From: Sinomonas albida
Lineage (GTDB): Bacteria > Actinomycetota > Actinomycetes > Actinomycetales > Micrococcaceae
Assembly: GCF_004919045.1 (NCBI RefSeq)
Contig: NZ_SWDW01000013.1
Coordinates: 62,001-126,000, forward strand
DNA length: 64,000 nucleotides
Direction of reading: 5' to 3'
Positions 47,614-56,895 of the stretch are shown here, in pieces (position 1 is the first letter of the stretch; every line of letters begins with the position of its first letter). The notes under the pieces are model-generated. The model was not told where the DNA came from, searched no databases, and saw only the letters and a list, made by a program, of their open reading frames with translations. Position numbers and translations under genes: made by a program.

Positions 47614-48258
47614 ATGACGGAATTGGATGCAGCCTGGGCCGACCGCTGGCTTCGCGAATGCGCGCGCGTTCTCGCCGCGCGCCGCGAGGAGCTCATCGAC
47701 CTCGACCGGGCGATCGGCGACGGCGACCATGGCGAGAACATGGACCGCGGGTTCCAGGCGGTCGTCGAGAAGCTCGACGAGGGCCCGAGCGGCTCGGTCG
47801 CGGCGGCGCTCAAGCTCGCGGCCACGATGCTCATGAGCAAGGTGGGCGGCGCCGCGGGCCCGCTCTACGGCACGGCCTTCCTCCGCGCGTCCGTCGCAGT
47901 GGGGGAGCGGGACGCGCTCGACGGTCCGACGGTCGAGGCGATGCTGGCCGCAGCGCGCGACGGCGTGGTGGCGCGCGGCAAGGCCGAGCCGGGAGACAAG
48001 ACGATGGTCGACGCGTGGGCGCCGGCCGTCGATGCCGCGGGCCGAGCGGGCGACGGCGAAGCGGCCTTGGCTGCCGCGGCGTCGGCTGCCGAGGCGGGCG
48101 CGCTCGCGACGAAGCCGCTCGTGGCTCGGAAGGGCCGCGCGAGCTACCTCGGGGAACGCAGCGCCGGGCATCTCGACCCAGGTGCGGTTTCGACGTCGTA
48201 CATCCTGCGCGCCGCGGTGACCGCGGCTGTGTCCGAGATCAGCGCGGGTGCCGAGTGA
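47614..48258 (+). CDS. dhaL: Dihydroxyacetone kinase subunit DhaL
   Basis: 214 residues. The ADP/magnesium site is visible: DLDRAIGDGDHGENMDRG and the glycine-rich MSKVGGAAGPLYGTAF, with GDKTMVDAWAPAVDA further on. DhaL keeps a tightly bound ADP that DhaM rephosphorylates, then passes the phosphate to the DhaK-bound substrate. It starts one base after dhaK and ends overlapping dhaM (GTGA). Confidence 0.95.
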   Translation: MTELDAAWADRWLRECARVLAARREELIDLDRAIGDGDHGENMDRGFQAVVEKLDEGPSGSVAAALKLAATMLMSKVGGAAGPLYGTAFLRASVAVGERDALDGPTVEAMLAAARDGVVARGKAEPGDKTMVDAWAPAVDAAGRAGDGEAALAAAASAAEAGALATKPLVARKGRASYLGERSAGHLDPGAVSTSYILRAAVTAAVSEISAGAE

Positions 48259-48932
48259 CGCGCGTCGGGCTCCTCATCGTCTCCCACAGCGCACGCCTCG
48301 CCGAGGGCGTCGTCGAGCTCGCCGAGCAGATGGCACGCTCCGTGCCGCTCGTCGCGGCCGGCGGAGCCGACGGCGGGGGCCTCGGCACGAGCTTCGAGAA
48401 GATCATGAACGGGATCGCGGAGGCGGACCGCGGCGAGGGCGTTGTGGTCCTGACCGACCTCGGGTCCGCCGTCATGACGGCGGAGTCGGTGCTCGAGTTC
48501 CTCGGCGACGAGCAGCGCTCGCGGGTCCGGCTCGCGGACGCGGCGCTCGTCGAGGGGGCCGTTGCGGCGGCCGTCGCGGCCGAGTCGGGGGCGGGCGTCG
48601 ACGCCGTGGCCCGCGCCGCCGAGGAGGCCGTGCCGTGCGCGCCCGTGGAGGAGGCCCCGGAGGTGGGCGAGCCCGCTGCCTCGGCCGTCGTGACGCTGTC
48701 GAACCGGGCGGGGCTGCACGCCCGCCCCGCGGCGGTCCTCGCGGGCCGGCTCTCCCAGCTCGACGCCGGCATCACGATCAACGGCGCGGACGCGCAGTCG
48801 GTCATGGCGCTCATGGCACTCGGCGCCAGGAAGGGCGAGCAGCTTGTGGTCGAGGCCTCCGGGCCCGATGCCGAAAGAGCTGTGGACCTCGTCCGCGAGC
48901 AAGTCGAGCGCGGCTTCGACGACCCCGTGTGA
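48255..48932 (+). CDS. dhaM: Dihydroxyacetone kinase phosphotransferase subunit DhaM (EIIA plus HPr domains)
   Basis: 225 residues. The EIIA-mannose-like domain begins at once (LLIVSHSARLAEGVVELA, active His about 11; LTDLGSAVMTAE) and an HPr domain follows (about 140-220) with SNRAGLHARPAAVLAG, the phosphorylated histidine being in LHARPAA. Unlike E. coli DhaM, it has no enzyme I fragment at the C-terminus, so it must take phosphate from the general PTS, whose genes are not in the window. Confidence 0.93.
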   Translation: MTRVGLLIVSHSARLAEGVVELAEQMARSVPLVAAGGADGGGLGTSFEKIMNGIAEADRGEGVVVLTDLGSAVMTAESVLEFLGDEQRSRVRLADAALVEGAVAAAVAAESGAGVDAVARAAEEAVPCAPVEEAPEVGEPAASAVVTLSNRAGLHARPAAVLAGRLSQLDAGITINGADAQSVMALMALGARKGEQLVVEASGPDAERAVDLVREQVERGFDDPV

Positions 48933-49022
48933 GCCATTCCCCAGGCACCGGACGTGAAAGAAGTGTTTCACCTGGAGTGAACGCCTCTGTGTTCTGCGCC
49001 ACTTTCCGAGTTGAATCGGACC

Positions 49023-51203
49023 ATGAGCGCCCAGACTGCCGAGACCCAGACCGAAATCCCCTCCCATCCCTCAGCGGACGCCGCGACTGAGCAGAAGCCC
49101 GCCCCCGCGACCCCGTTCCACGACCTGGACCACTACGTGTCCATCCCACGCCTCTCAGGCCTCGCGCTGAGTCCTGACGGCACGCGCCTCGTGACCGCGG
49201 TCGCGACGCTCAACGGCAAGGGCACGGAGTACCGCTCGGCGCTCTGGGAGGTCGACCCGGCGGGCGAGCGACCCGCGCGGCGCATCACCCGGAGCGCGAA
49301 GGGGGAGGCCGGGGCTGCCTTCTCCGCGAGCGGCGACCTCTTCTTCACATCCGCCCGCCCGGATCCCGAGAAGCCGGACGACGAGCCGGTCAACGCCCTG
49401 TGGCTCCTGCCGCGAGACGGCGGCGAAGCGCGCGTCGTCGTGAGCCGGGCCGGCGGGGTGGCGAAGGTCCTCTCCGCCCGAGCCGCGGACGCGACGTTCG
49501 TCCAGGCGCCCGTCCTCCCGGGCAGCTCCGACGAGGCCAACGACGAGGAGCGGCGCAAGGCCCGCAAGGACGCCAAGGTCGCCGCGATCCTGCACTCGGC
49601 CTACCCGGTGCGCTTCTGGGACTCCGACCTCGGCCCCGACGAGGCGCGGCTGTTCGCCGTCGAACGTTCGGCCAAGGAGGCCGAGCCCGGCAAGCCGGGC
49701 ACGGTCGACGAGGGCCCGGACCTCGAGCTCCGCAACCTCACGCCCGGCATCGGGAACGGCCTCATGTTCGGCGAGGCCACGGTGAGCCCGGACGGCTCGA
49801 CCCTGTACGCAGGGCTTGTGCGGCCACTCGCGAAGGCGGATCTCCGCATGGAACTTGTCGCGGTCGACGTCGCGACGGGCACGCGCCGCACGCTGCTCTC
49901 GAAGGACGGCATCGACTTCTTCCCCGGACCGGTGAGCCCGGACGGCACGCGCCTCGCGGTCGTCGTCGAGCCCCAGACCACGCCGACCCAGTCCTACACG
50001 AGCGAGCTCCACCTCCTCGACCTCGAGAGCGGCGAGTTCCGTCGCCTCGCCGGCGACTGGGACCGGTTCGCGCACCCTGCCGAGTGGCTCCCCGATGGCT
50101 CCGCGCTGCTCGTCACAGCGGACGACGCCGGCCGCTCACCGGTGTTCCGCATCGACGCCGCGAGCGGTGCGGTCACCCGGGTGACGCTCGACGACGCGGC
50201 GTACACCGACGTCGTCGTCGCGCCGGACGGGGCGAGTGCCTACGCGCTTCGCAGCTCCTACCTGTTCCCGGCCGAGGTGGTGCGCATCGACCTCGTCACG
50301 GGGGACGTCACGCGGCTGCAGAACCCCGTGGAGCGTCCGGAGATCCCCGGCCGGCTCGAGGAGGTCACGGCGACGGCGGCGGATGGCTCGCCCCTGCGCG
50401 CGTGGCTCGCGCTCCCGCCGTCGTCCGTTTCGACGGACGCCGGACACGAAGCCGCCGCGGACACCGCCGGCCAGGCCAAGCATCCGCTCCTCCTCTGGAT
50501 CCACGGCGGCCCCATCGGCTCGTGGAACGCGTGGACGTGGCGCTGGAACCCGTGGCTCATGGTGGCCCAGGGCTACGCCGTCCTCCTCCCCGACCCGGCG
50601 CTCTCGACGGGCTACGGGCAGGACTTCATCCAACGTGGCTGGGGCCGGTGGGGTGCCGAGCCGTTCACCGACCTCATGACCATCACGGACGCTGCCCTCG
50701 AGCGGCCCGACCTCGACGCCGAGCGGACGGCCGCGATGGGCGGCTCGTTCGGCGGGTACATGGCGAACTGGGTCGCAGGGCACACCGACCGGTTCCGTTC
50801 GATCGTGACCCACGCGAGCCTCTGGGCCCTCGACGGCTTCGGCAAGACCACCGACCTCGCCCAGTTCTGGGCCAAGGAGATGGACGACGCGATGACGGAG
50901 GCGCACTCGCCGCACCGCGCGGTCGGCGAGATCCGCACGCCCATGCTCGTGATTCACGGCGACAAGGACTACCGCGTGCCGATCGGCGACGGCCTGCGCC
51001 TCTGGTACGAGCTCCTGAGCGAGTCTCAGCTCGCCACGGATGCCGAGGGACGCACGCCGCACCGCTTCCTGTACTTCCCGGACGAGAACCACTGGATCCT
51101 CAAGCCGCAGCACGCGAAGGTCTGGTACGGGGTGGTGAACGCGTTCCTTGCCGAGCACGTCCTCGGCGAGTCGCGGGAGCTGCCGAAGGAACTCGGTCTC
51201 TGA
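49023..51203 (+). CDS. S9 family serine peptidase (acylaminoacyl/prolyl oligopeptidase type)
   Basis: 726 residues: an N-terminal beta-propeller (about 40-440, with TolB/DPP-like repeats such as LSPDGTRLVTAV and VSPDGSTLYAGL) and a C-terminal alpha/beta hydrolase domain. The triad is evident: nucleophile in MGGSFGGYMANW, acid in VIHGDKDYRVP, base in FPDENHWILKPQHA. No signal peptide, so probably cytosolic peptide turnover. A GTTTCAC-GTGAAC dyad just upstream (48970-48986) may belong to its promoter. Confidence 0.92.
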   Translation: MSAQTAETQTEIPSHPSADAATEQKPAPATPFHDLDHYVSIPRLSGLALSPDGTRLVTAVATLNGKGTEYRSALWEVDPAGERPARRITRSAKGEAGAAFSASGDLFFTSARPDPEKPDDEPVNALWLLPRDGGEARVVVSRAGGVAKVLSARAADATFVQAPVLPGSSDEANDEERRKARKDAKVAAILHSAYPVRFWDSDLGPDEARLFAVERSAKEAEPGKPGTVDEGPDLELRNLTPGIGNGLMFGEATVSPDGSTLYAGLVRPLAKADLRMELVAVDVATGTRRTLLSKDGIDFFPGPVSPDGTRLAVVVEPQTTPTQSYTSELHLLDLESGEFRRLAGDWDRFAHPAEWLPDGSALLVTADDAGRSPVFRIDAASGAVTRVTLDDAAYTDVVVAPDGASAYALRSSYLFPAEVVRIDLVTGDVTRLQNPVERPEIPGRLEEVTATAADGSPLRAWLALPPSSVSTDAGHEAAADTAGQAKHPLLLWIHGGPIGSWNAWTWRWNPWLMVAQGYAVLLPDPALSTGYGQDFIQRGWGRWGAEPFTDLMTITDAALERPDLDAERTAAMGGSFGGYMANWVAGHTDRFRSIVTHASLWALDGFGKTTDLAQFWAKEMDDAMTEAHSPHRAVGEIRTPMLVIHGDKDYRVPIGDGLRLWYELLSESQLATDAEGRTPHRFLYFPDENHWILKPQHAKVWYGVVNAFLAEHVLGESRELPKELGL

Positions 51204-51220
51204 CCCTTCTGCCGGTGCTC

Positions 51221-51261
51221 GACCGCTCGACCGGTGCTCCCCGGCACCGGTCGAGCGGGTC
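51221..51261 (+). terminator. Terminator after the S9 peptidase gene
   Basis: GACCGCTCGACCGGTGC pairs with GCACCGGTCGAGCGGGTC over 17 bp with a single bulged G, loop TCCCCG. It starts 17 bases after the stop. No T-run follows. Confidence 0.75.
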
Positions 51262-51295
51262 CGGGCCGGCCATGCCCCGCCACTAGGATGGCTGC

Positions 51296-51856
51296 ATGAC
51301 CGCCCCCCTTCCCTCTGTGACCGAGCCCGCCGCCCCGCCCTTCCGGGTGCGACGCGCCCGCACGAGCGACGTCGCGGCCATCAAGCGGCTCGTTGCGCCC
51401 CTCTCAGAGCGGCGCATCCTGATCTCGAAGGAGTCGGTGGCGTACTTCGAGGCGATCCAGGAGTTCCGCGTCGCCGAGACGCCCGAGGGGGACGTCATCG
51501 GCTGCGGCGCGCTCCACGTGATGTGGGAGGACCTCGGCGAGGTGCGCACGCTCGCTGCGGCGGACTCGTGGCGCGGACGCGGCGTGGGCCACGCGCTCGT
51601 CGAGCAGCTGCTCGCCGACGCGGTTGAGGTCGGCGTGCAGCGCGTCTTCTGCCTCACCTTCGAGGTGCCCTTCTTCGAGCGGCACGGCTTCGAGGTCATG
51701 GCGGACCAGTCGGCTGTGGACCCCGAGGTGTACTCCGAGCTCCTGCGCTCCTCTGACGAGGGTGTCGCGGAGTTCCTCGACCTCGCCCGGGTCAAGCCGA
51801 ACACGCTCGGCAACACGCGCATGATCCGCTGGCTCCCGGGCCGCGCGAAGGAGTAA
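51296..51856 (+). CDS. argA: Amino-acid N-acetyltransferase (short GNAT-type N-acetylglutamate synthase)
   Basis: 186 residues in one GNAT domain. VRRARTSDVAAIKRLVAPLS, GCGALHVMWEDLGEVRTLA and the acetyl-CoA loop DSWRGRGVGHALVEQLL, then FEVPFFERHGFEVM, match the small N-acetylglutamate synthases known from mycobacteria (Rv2747 type) that start arginine synthesis. The kinase-like domain of E. coli ArgA is absent, as expected for this type. No other arg gene is nearby. Confidence 0.83.
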   Translation: MTAPLPSVTEPAAPPFRVRRARTSDVAAIKRLVAPLSERRILISKESVAYFEAIQEFRVAETPEGDVIGCGALHVMWEDLGEVRTLAAADSWRGRGVGHALVEQLLADAVEVGVQRVFCLTFEVPFFERHGFEVMADQSAVDPEVYSELLRSSDEGVAEFLDLARVKPNTLGNTRMIRWLPGRAKE

Positions 51857-51860
51857 CCGC

Positions 51861-51908
51861 GCGAATGAACAGCCGCGCGAATGAACAGCCGCGCGAATGA
51901 ACAGCCGC
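51861..51908. repeat. 16-bp tandem repeat after argA
   Basis: GCGAATGAACAGCCGC is repeated three times without interruption from 51861, 51877 and 51893. It begins six bases after the argA stop and reaches close to the convergent lipoprotein gene. Identical units point to recent slippage. Confidence 0.92.
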
Positions 51909-51919
51909 GAAGGAAGAGC

Positions 51920-52381
51920 TCAGCCTGCGTAGAGGCCGTGATCGTCCAGCGTCGCCTCGGCGACGAGGGCGCGCTGGCACTGACGCCCCCATGGGTACTC
52001 GACCCGTGGAGCGAATCTCACATGGGCTTCTCCGATGGACTGGCCCGAGGTCGTCCTCCCGGAGACCGTCAGATCGATGGGGTTCTCGGTGAGAGTCAGC
52101 ATCATGATCGTGGCCCGCTGTGCGCCGGGCTCGGTGTTGGGACCTGAATCGTCCGAGAGCGTGAGCCGACCGCCGTGGCACTTCCCGTCCTGGCAGGCCT
52201 CGCCCGTCAAGTAAGACGGGTCGAGGGTTGCGGCTCGCCCGGCGGTGACGTGGATCGTGACTGCGGGCGCCATGGCGATCATGGGGCACGCGATCGGCTG
52301 TGGGACCACGCACGCTGTCACGAGCACGCCTGTCCCGAGGGCCCACGCGAGCGCGGCGCCCAACGTCCGCACGCCTGCCAT
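51920..52381 (-). CDS. Small predicted lipoprotein of unknown function
   Basis: 153 residues. An N-terminal hydrophobic signal ends in the lipobox LVTAC (Cys about 24), so membrane anchoring outside the cell is likely. The mature part is mostly beta-like, with two more cysteines close together (EACQDGKCHGG) and one near the end (GRQCQRA) that may form disulfides. I do not recognise a domain. It lies downstream of mutY in the same direction. Confidence 0.75.
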   Translation of the reverse strand: MAGVRTLGAALAWALGTGVLVTACVVPQPIACPMIAMAPAVTIHVTAGRAATLDPSYLTGEACQDGKCHGGRLTLSDDSGPNTEPGAQRATIMMLTLTENPIDLTVSGRTTSGQSIGEAHVRFAPRVEYPWGRQCQRALVAEATLDDHGLYAG

Positions 52382-52445
52382 GGCCTGAGGCTAGGCCCGT
52401 CGCGGGCGGGACACAACGCCATTTCGGGAGCGTTCCGGCCACAAT

Positions 52446-53423
52446 CTACGGAAGGGCGAGGCCGCCGTCGTGCTCCGCGGCGAGGCCGTCGGCGAGGAGC
52501 CCTTCGAGGGAGCGCTCGAGCTGCTCGGGGGCCGGGGCCAGAGCGTGGAGGCGGGCGAGCTGGGCGGCGACGGGGCCGCCGTCGTCTGCGACAGCCGGCC
52601 CGGGGCCCTCGAAGAGCACTCGCGGCACGGGCCGCGAGGCGGCCCGCAGCACGGCCATGACGGCGCCGCGCACCTGGCGATCCGTGCCGTGCCACGCCTG
52701 CCCCTTGGGGACATACGACGGCGGGGGCTCGCCCGCGGCGCGCCACGCGCACGCGCTGGCGACGGGGCACGCGTCGCACCGCGGCGAGCGCGCCGTGCAC
52801 ACGATCGCGCCGAGCTCCATCGCGGCGACGTTCCAGCGCACGGAGGCGCCGCGGTCGTCCGGGAGGAGTTCCTCCGCGAGGCGACGTTCGGCCGCGGTGA
52901 GCGAAGGGGCGGGAAGCGCCTCGCCCCGCACGAGCCGGGCGTGGACCCGCCGGATGTTGGTGTCGACCACCGCGGCTCGTCGCCCGAACGCGAAGGCTGC
53001 GACGGCGGCCGCCGTGTAGCCGCCCACGCCGGGAAGCGCGAGGAGGCCCTCCTCGGTGTCGGGGAGGCTGCCGCCATACTCGTCCGCGATCACCGTGGCC
53101 GCCGCGTGCAGGCGGAGGGCGCGTCGCGGGTAGCCGAGTCGACCCCACGCCCGCACGGCCTCGCCGGCCGCCTCCGCCGCGAGGTCCGCGGGCCGGGGCC
53201 ACCGCTTCATCCATTCGCGCCACACGGGGAGCACGCGCACTACGGGCGTCTGCTGGAGCATCACCTCGCTCACGAGGATCCCCCACGGCGAGCAGTCCGG
53301 ATGCCGCCACGGGAGGTCCCGGGCCTCGGCGGCGAACCAGTCGGCGAGGGCGCGGTGCAGGCCTCCGATGACGTCGGCTTCGGCGGTCGCGGTCAGGGGT
53401 GCTCCTCGGGTCGGGTGGGCCAT
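52446..53423 (-). CDS. mutY: A/G-specific adenine glycosylase
   Basis: 325 residues. The catalytic glutamate lies in SEVMLQQTPVVRV, the helix-hairpin-helix in LPGVGGYTAAAVAAFAFG with catalytic aspartate in VVDTNIRRV, and the iron-sulfur loop C-x6-C-x2-C-x5-C in CTARSPRCDACPVASAC. It removes adenine opposite 8-oxoguanine. The C-terminal recognition domain is short compared with E. coli. disA and radA, also DNA-maintenance genes, lie close by. Confidence 0.93.
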   Translation of the reverse strand: MAHPTRGAPLTATAEADVIGGLHRALADWFAAEARDLPWRHPDCSPWGILVSEVMLQQTPVVRVLPVWREWMKRWPRPADLAAEAAGEAVRAWGRLGYPRRALRLHAAATVIADEYGGSLPDTEEGLLALPGVGGYTAAAVAAFAFGRRAAVVDTNIRRVHARLVRGEALPAPSLTAAERRLAEELLPDDRGASVRWNVAAMELGAIVCTARSPRCDACPVASACAWRAAGEPPPSYVPKGQAWHGTDRQVRGAVMAVLRAASRPVPRVLFEGPGPAVADDGGPVAAQLARLHALAPAPEQLERSLEGLLADGLAAEHDGGLALP

Positions 53424-53485
53424 TCCACTCTAGCCGCGCGGCGCGGCGTCGCGCCTCGGGTAGGAAGCTTTCCTAGCCTAGAAGC

Positions 53486-54214
53486 ATGGCACGGCAGGGC
53501 GGAAAGAGTTCGGGGGCGCGGAACGGAGGCGGGGGCGGCAAGGCTGCTCGACCCGCCGGCCGTCAGAGTCCCGCCGTCTACCGGCGCCGGCGCGTGGTCC
53601 TGGCGACGCTTCTGGCCTGCCTCCTCGTGCTCCTCGGAGTGGGAGCGTGGGGAGCGGTCGGGCTCGTCCGCGCTGCCGGTCACGCTGCCCCGTCCCGCAC
53701 CGCGGACGACGCCGGGCCCGTCGCCACCCCGTCTGCCTCCGCCCCCGCGCCTTCCGCAGGCGCGTCGCCGACCGCGGCCGCTACTGGGAGCGCTGCTCCG
53801 AGCGCCACCCCGAGCGCCACGGCGACGCCCACGTGCGACCCGGCCAAGATCGCGGTCGCCGCCTCGACCGACAAGACGGTCTACGCGCCCACGGAGAACC
53901 CGGTCCTGACGCTCAAGGTCACGAACCAGAACTCGATCCCGTGCCCCGTCAACGTCGGAACGTCTCAGATGGAATACCTCGTCGCGAGCGGGGCAGATCG
54001 CATCTTCGACTCGAAGGACTGCCAGGACGGCTCCGCCGATCTCGTGAAGACGCTCGCGCCCGGCGCGAGCGAGACCGCGAACTTCCCGTGGCCGCGCGTG
54101 CGCTCGACCGAGGGGTGCAAGGCCGTGACGATTAAGCCGCGGCCCGGCCAGTACGTGCTCACGACCTCGCTCGGCTCGATCCAGAGCAAGAAGGCAGTGT
54201 TCGAGCTTCAGTAG
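53486..54214 (+). CDS. Single-pass membrane-anchored protein with Ala/Pro/Ser linker
   Basis: 242 residues: a basic cytoplasmic start rich in Gly and Arg, one membrane helix (about 37-58), a long low-complexity Ala/Pro/Ser/Thr linker (about 65-115), and an extracellular beta domain with paired cysteines (NSIPCPVNVG, SKDCQDG, TEGCKAV). The outer domain resembles small Ig-like or DUF4232-like modules, but I cannot name it securely. It is convergent with disA, 19 bases between stops. Confidence 0.75.
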   Translation: MARQGGKSSGARNGGGGGKAARPAGRQSPAVYRRRRVVLATLLACLLVLLGVGAWGAVGLVRAAGHAAPSRTADDAGPVATPSASAPAPSAGASPTAAATGSAAPSATPSATATPTCDPAKIAVAASTDKTVYAPTENPVLTLKVTNQNSIPCPVNVGTSQMEYLVASGADRIFDSKDCQDGSADLVKTLAPGASETANFPWPRVRSTEGCKAVTIKPRPGQYVLTTSLGSIQSKKAVFELQ

Positions 54215-54233
54215 CCCTGCCACCGCGGAAGGC

Positions 54234-55310
54234 TCAGAGGAAGCGGTCCAGGAGGCTTGCCTCGGCCATGCGGCTGAGCCCCTCGCGCACGGTCCGCGCA
54301 CGCTGCTCGCCGATGCCGTCCACGGTCATGAGGTCCTCGATCGTGGCTGCCATGAGGTTCTGGAGGCCTCCGAAGTGGTCGACCAGCCGGTCGGCGACGG
54401 CGCGCGGAACCGGCTTGAGGCCCGTGATGAGCCGGTAGCCGCGAGGCTCGACGACGGCGTCGAGGGTTGCCTCGCCGCCCGCGTACCCGAGGATCCCCGC
54501 AATGCGGTTGAGGTCGATGAGGTCCGTCGCGGACAGCGCTGAGAGGGCCTCGACGGCGCTGTCGATCGTCTCCGCGGTCGCTTCGTCGCCGGCATAGTCG
54601 CGGATGACGACGTCGCTGCCCGGTCCGCGCCCGACCGTCAGCTCCTCGAGCTGGAGCGAGAGGAGCCTGCCGTCCTCGCCGAGCTCGAGGACGTACTGGC
54701 CGATCTCCTCCGAGATCCGCCGCACCATCTCCTGGCGCTGGAGGGTCTGGGCGACGTCGCGGACGGTCACCATGGCCTCGATCTCGAGGGCCGAGAGCGA
54801 GTTGGTCACCTGGTCGAGGCGGGCACGGTAGCGCTCGAGCGTCGCGAGGGCCTGGTTCGCGCGGGCGAGCACCTTTTCCGATCCCTCGAGCACGTACCGG
54901 AGGCCGCGGATGTACAGCGCGATGATCTGCATCGACTGGCTCACCGAGATGACGGGAAGGCCGGTCTGGATCGCGACGCGCTCCGCGGTGCGGTGCCGCG
55001 TCCCGGATTCCGCCGTGGGAATGGTTGAGTCAGGCACAAGGTGGACGGCGGCTCGGATGATCGTCTTGGCCTCGCGGTCCATGACGATCGCGCCGTCCAT
55101 CTTCGCGAGCTCGCGGAGTCGGGTGGGGGAGAAGTCGATGCCGATCTCGAAGCCGCCGGAACAGATGGATTCGACGGTGCGGTCGAAGCCGAGCACGATC
55201 AGGGCGCCCGTGCGTCCCCGGAGAATGCGCTCGAGGCCATCGCGGAGCCCTGTACCTGGTGCCACTCTGCCCAAGGTGGCGGCAAGCACTTCCTCGGGGC
55301 TCCGAGCCAT
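54234..55310 (-). CDS. disA: DNA integrity scanning protein DisA (diadenylate cyclase)
   Basis: 358 residues: the DAC catalytic domain with DGA (72-74) and RHR (105-107) in GTRHRTAERVA, a helical spine, and a C-terminal helix-hairpin-helix DNA-binding domain (VDGIGEQRARTVREGL). It makes c-di-AMP from two ATP and pauses at branched DNA. The ATG used gives MARSPEE; a GGGAA site is upstream. radA lies just upstream on the same strand, the standard pairing, as RadA can modulate DisA. Confidence 0.95.
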   Translation of the reverse strand: MARSPEEVLAATLGRVAPGTGLRDGLERILRGRTGALIVLGFDRTVESICSGGFEIGIDFSPTRLRELAKMDGAIVMDREAKTIIRAAVHLVPDSTIPTAESGTRHRTAERVAIQTGLPVISVSQSMQIIALYIRGLRYVLEGSEKVLARANQALATLERYRARLDQVTNSLSALEIEAMVTVRDVAQTLQRQEMVRRISEEIGQYVLELGEDGRLLSLQLEELTVGRGPGSDVVIRDYAGDEATAETIDSAVEALSALSATDLIDLNRIAGILGYAGGEATLDAVVEPRGYRLITGLKPVPRAVADRLVDHFGGLQNLMAATIEDLMTVDGIGEQRARTVREGLSRMAEASLLDRFL

Positions 55311-55415
55311 ATGACATTCCCTTTCGCGGCACAGCAAAGGCACCCATGCGGGCACTGAGTCCCATGGTATATGCGGGTACAGGCGCGGATACGCCTGCTC
55401 GACAACGATTCGGCG

Positions 55416-56807
55416 TCAGGAAGGGGTGATGAGGAGGCCGAGGGCCTCCGCCACGTGCCCGACCTCGCGCACCGAGAATCCGGGCGGGATCTCGCCCGGC
55501 CCGGTGGGGCTCGCGGGCACGATCGCGTGGGTGAAGCCGAGGCGGTGGGCCTCCTGGATGCGGCGGTTGATGCCGGGCACGGGTCGCACCTCGCCCGCGA
55601 GGCCGACTTCGCCGAACGCAATGAGCCGCTGCGGGAGCGCCTGCCGCGTCTTGGCGGACGCCACGGCGAGGGCCACGGCGAGGTCCGTTGCGGGCTCGCT
55701 GAGCCTCACGCCGCCCACGGTGGCGACGTAGCTGTCGTCCTTGTGCAGGATGCAGCCCGCCCGCTGCTGGAGGACCGCGAGCAGCATCGCGACCCGTGAG
55801 GAGTCGAGCCCGCTCGTGGCCCGCCGTGGCTGCGAATTCGTGCTCTCGGCGAGCAGCGACTGGACCTCCGCGAGCAGGGGGCGCCGCCCTTCGAGGGTCA
55901 CGGTGATGCACGTGCCCGACACCGGCTCGCGGGTCCGGGAGACGAAGAGCCCGGACGGATCCGTGACGCTCGAGATCCCCTCCTCGGCGAGGTCGAAGCA
56001 GCCCACCTCGTCGGTGGGGCCGTAGCGGTTCTTGACCGCGCGGAGGAGCCGCAGGCGCGAGTGCCGCTCGCCCTCGAACTGGCATACGACGTCCACGAGG
56101 TGCTCGAGCAGCCGCGGTCCCGCGATCGACCCCTCTTTCGTCACGTGCCCGACCAGGAGCGTCGTCATGTTGCGCCGCTTCGCGGCCGCGATGATCGACG
56201 CCGCGACCTCGCGCACCTGGGACACGCCGCCCGCGCTTCCCTCGACCTCGGCGCTCGAGAGCGTCTGCACGGAGTCGACCACGAGCAGGCGGGGCTCGAG
56301 CTTCTCGACCTGTCCGAGGGCCTGCCCGAGGTCGGTCTCCGCCGAGAGGTACAGGCCTGACGCGACGGCGCCGATGCGCTCGGCGCGCAGCTTGACCTGG
56401 GCCGCGGACTCCTCGCCCGTCACGTAGAGGACGCCTCCTGTGCCACCCGTGGCGAACTTCGCCGCGACGTCGAGCAGGAGCGTCGACTTGCCGACTCCCG
56501 GCTCACCCGCGAGGAGGATCACGGCGCCCGGCACGAGGCCGCCGCCCAGGACGCGGTCGAGCTCGGATACCCCGGTGGGCAGGAAGGCAGCCTCGCTCGC
56601 ATCGACCTCGGCGATGAGGCGAGCCGGCTCGCGGACGGAGGAGGCCGCCGTCGTCCGCGCGACCGCGCCGCCGATCTCGTCGACCGTGCCCCACGCCTGG
56701 CACTCGCCGCAGCGGCCCACCCACTTGACCGTGGTCCAACCGCATTCGGCGCAGCGGTAGCCGGCGGCGCCGCGGGAGGATTGGCGGGCGGAGGTCTTCG
56801 AAGCCAT
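55416..56807 (-). CDS. radA: DNA repair protein RadA/Sms
   Basis: 463 residues. An N-terminal C4 zinc finger (CAECGWTTVKWVGRCGEC), the RecA-like ATPase with Walker A GEPGVGKST (about 86-94), the RadA-specific KNRYG motif (usual form KNRFG) and a C-terminal Lon-protease-like domain (about 290-455) without protease activity are all present. It drives branch migration in recombination. About 105 bases separate it from disA, which is in the same direction. Confidence 0.95.
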   Translation of the reverse strand: MASKTSARQSSRGAAGYRCAECGWTTVKWVGRCGECQAWGTVDEIGGAVARTTAASSVREPARLIAEVDASEAAFLPTGVSELDRVLGGGLVPGAVILLAGEPGVGKSTLLLDVAAKFATGGTGGVLYVTGEESAAQVKLRAERIGAVASGLYLSAETDLGQALGQVEKLEPRLLVVDSVQTLSSAEVEGSAGGVSQVREVAASIIAAAKRRNMTTLLVGHVTKEGSIAGPRLLEHLVDVVCQFEGERHSRLRLLRAVKNRYGPTDEVGCFDLAEEGISSVTDPSGLFVSRTREPVSGTCITVTLEGRRPLLAEVQSLLAESTNSQPRRATSGLDSSRVAMLLAVLQQRAGCILHKDDSYVATVGGVRLSEPATDLAVALAVASAKTRQALPQRLIAFGEVGLAGEVRPVPGINRRIQEAHRLGFTHAIVPASPTGPGEIPPGFSVREVGHVAEALGLLITPS

Positions 56808-56895
56808 GTTCCAAGGCTAGTTCTGGGGTCGGACATTTCCGGCCGCCGCCGCGCGGGCCGAGCCGGGGCCCGGCTGGGAGGGCTCGGGGTCCAGG

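Noticed and set aside
55371-55395. Isolated copy of the 31-bp family core near disA (GCGGGTACAGGCG)
   Set aside because: Only the central CGGGTACAG matches, with no tandem partner at 31 bases; chance is likely.
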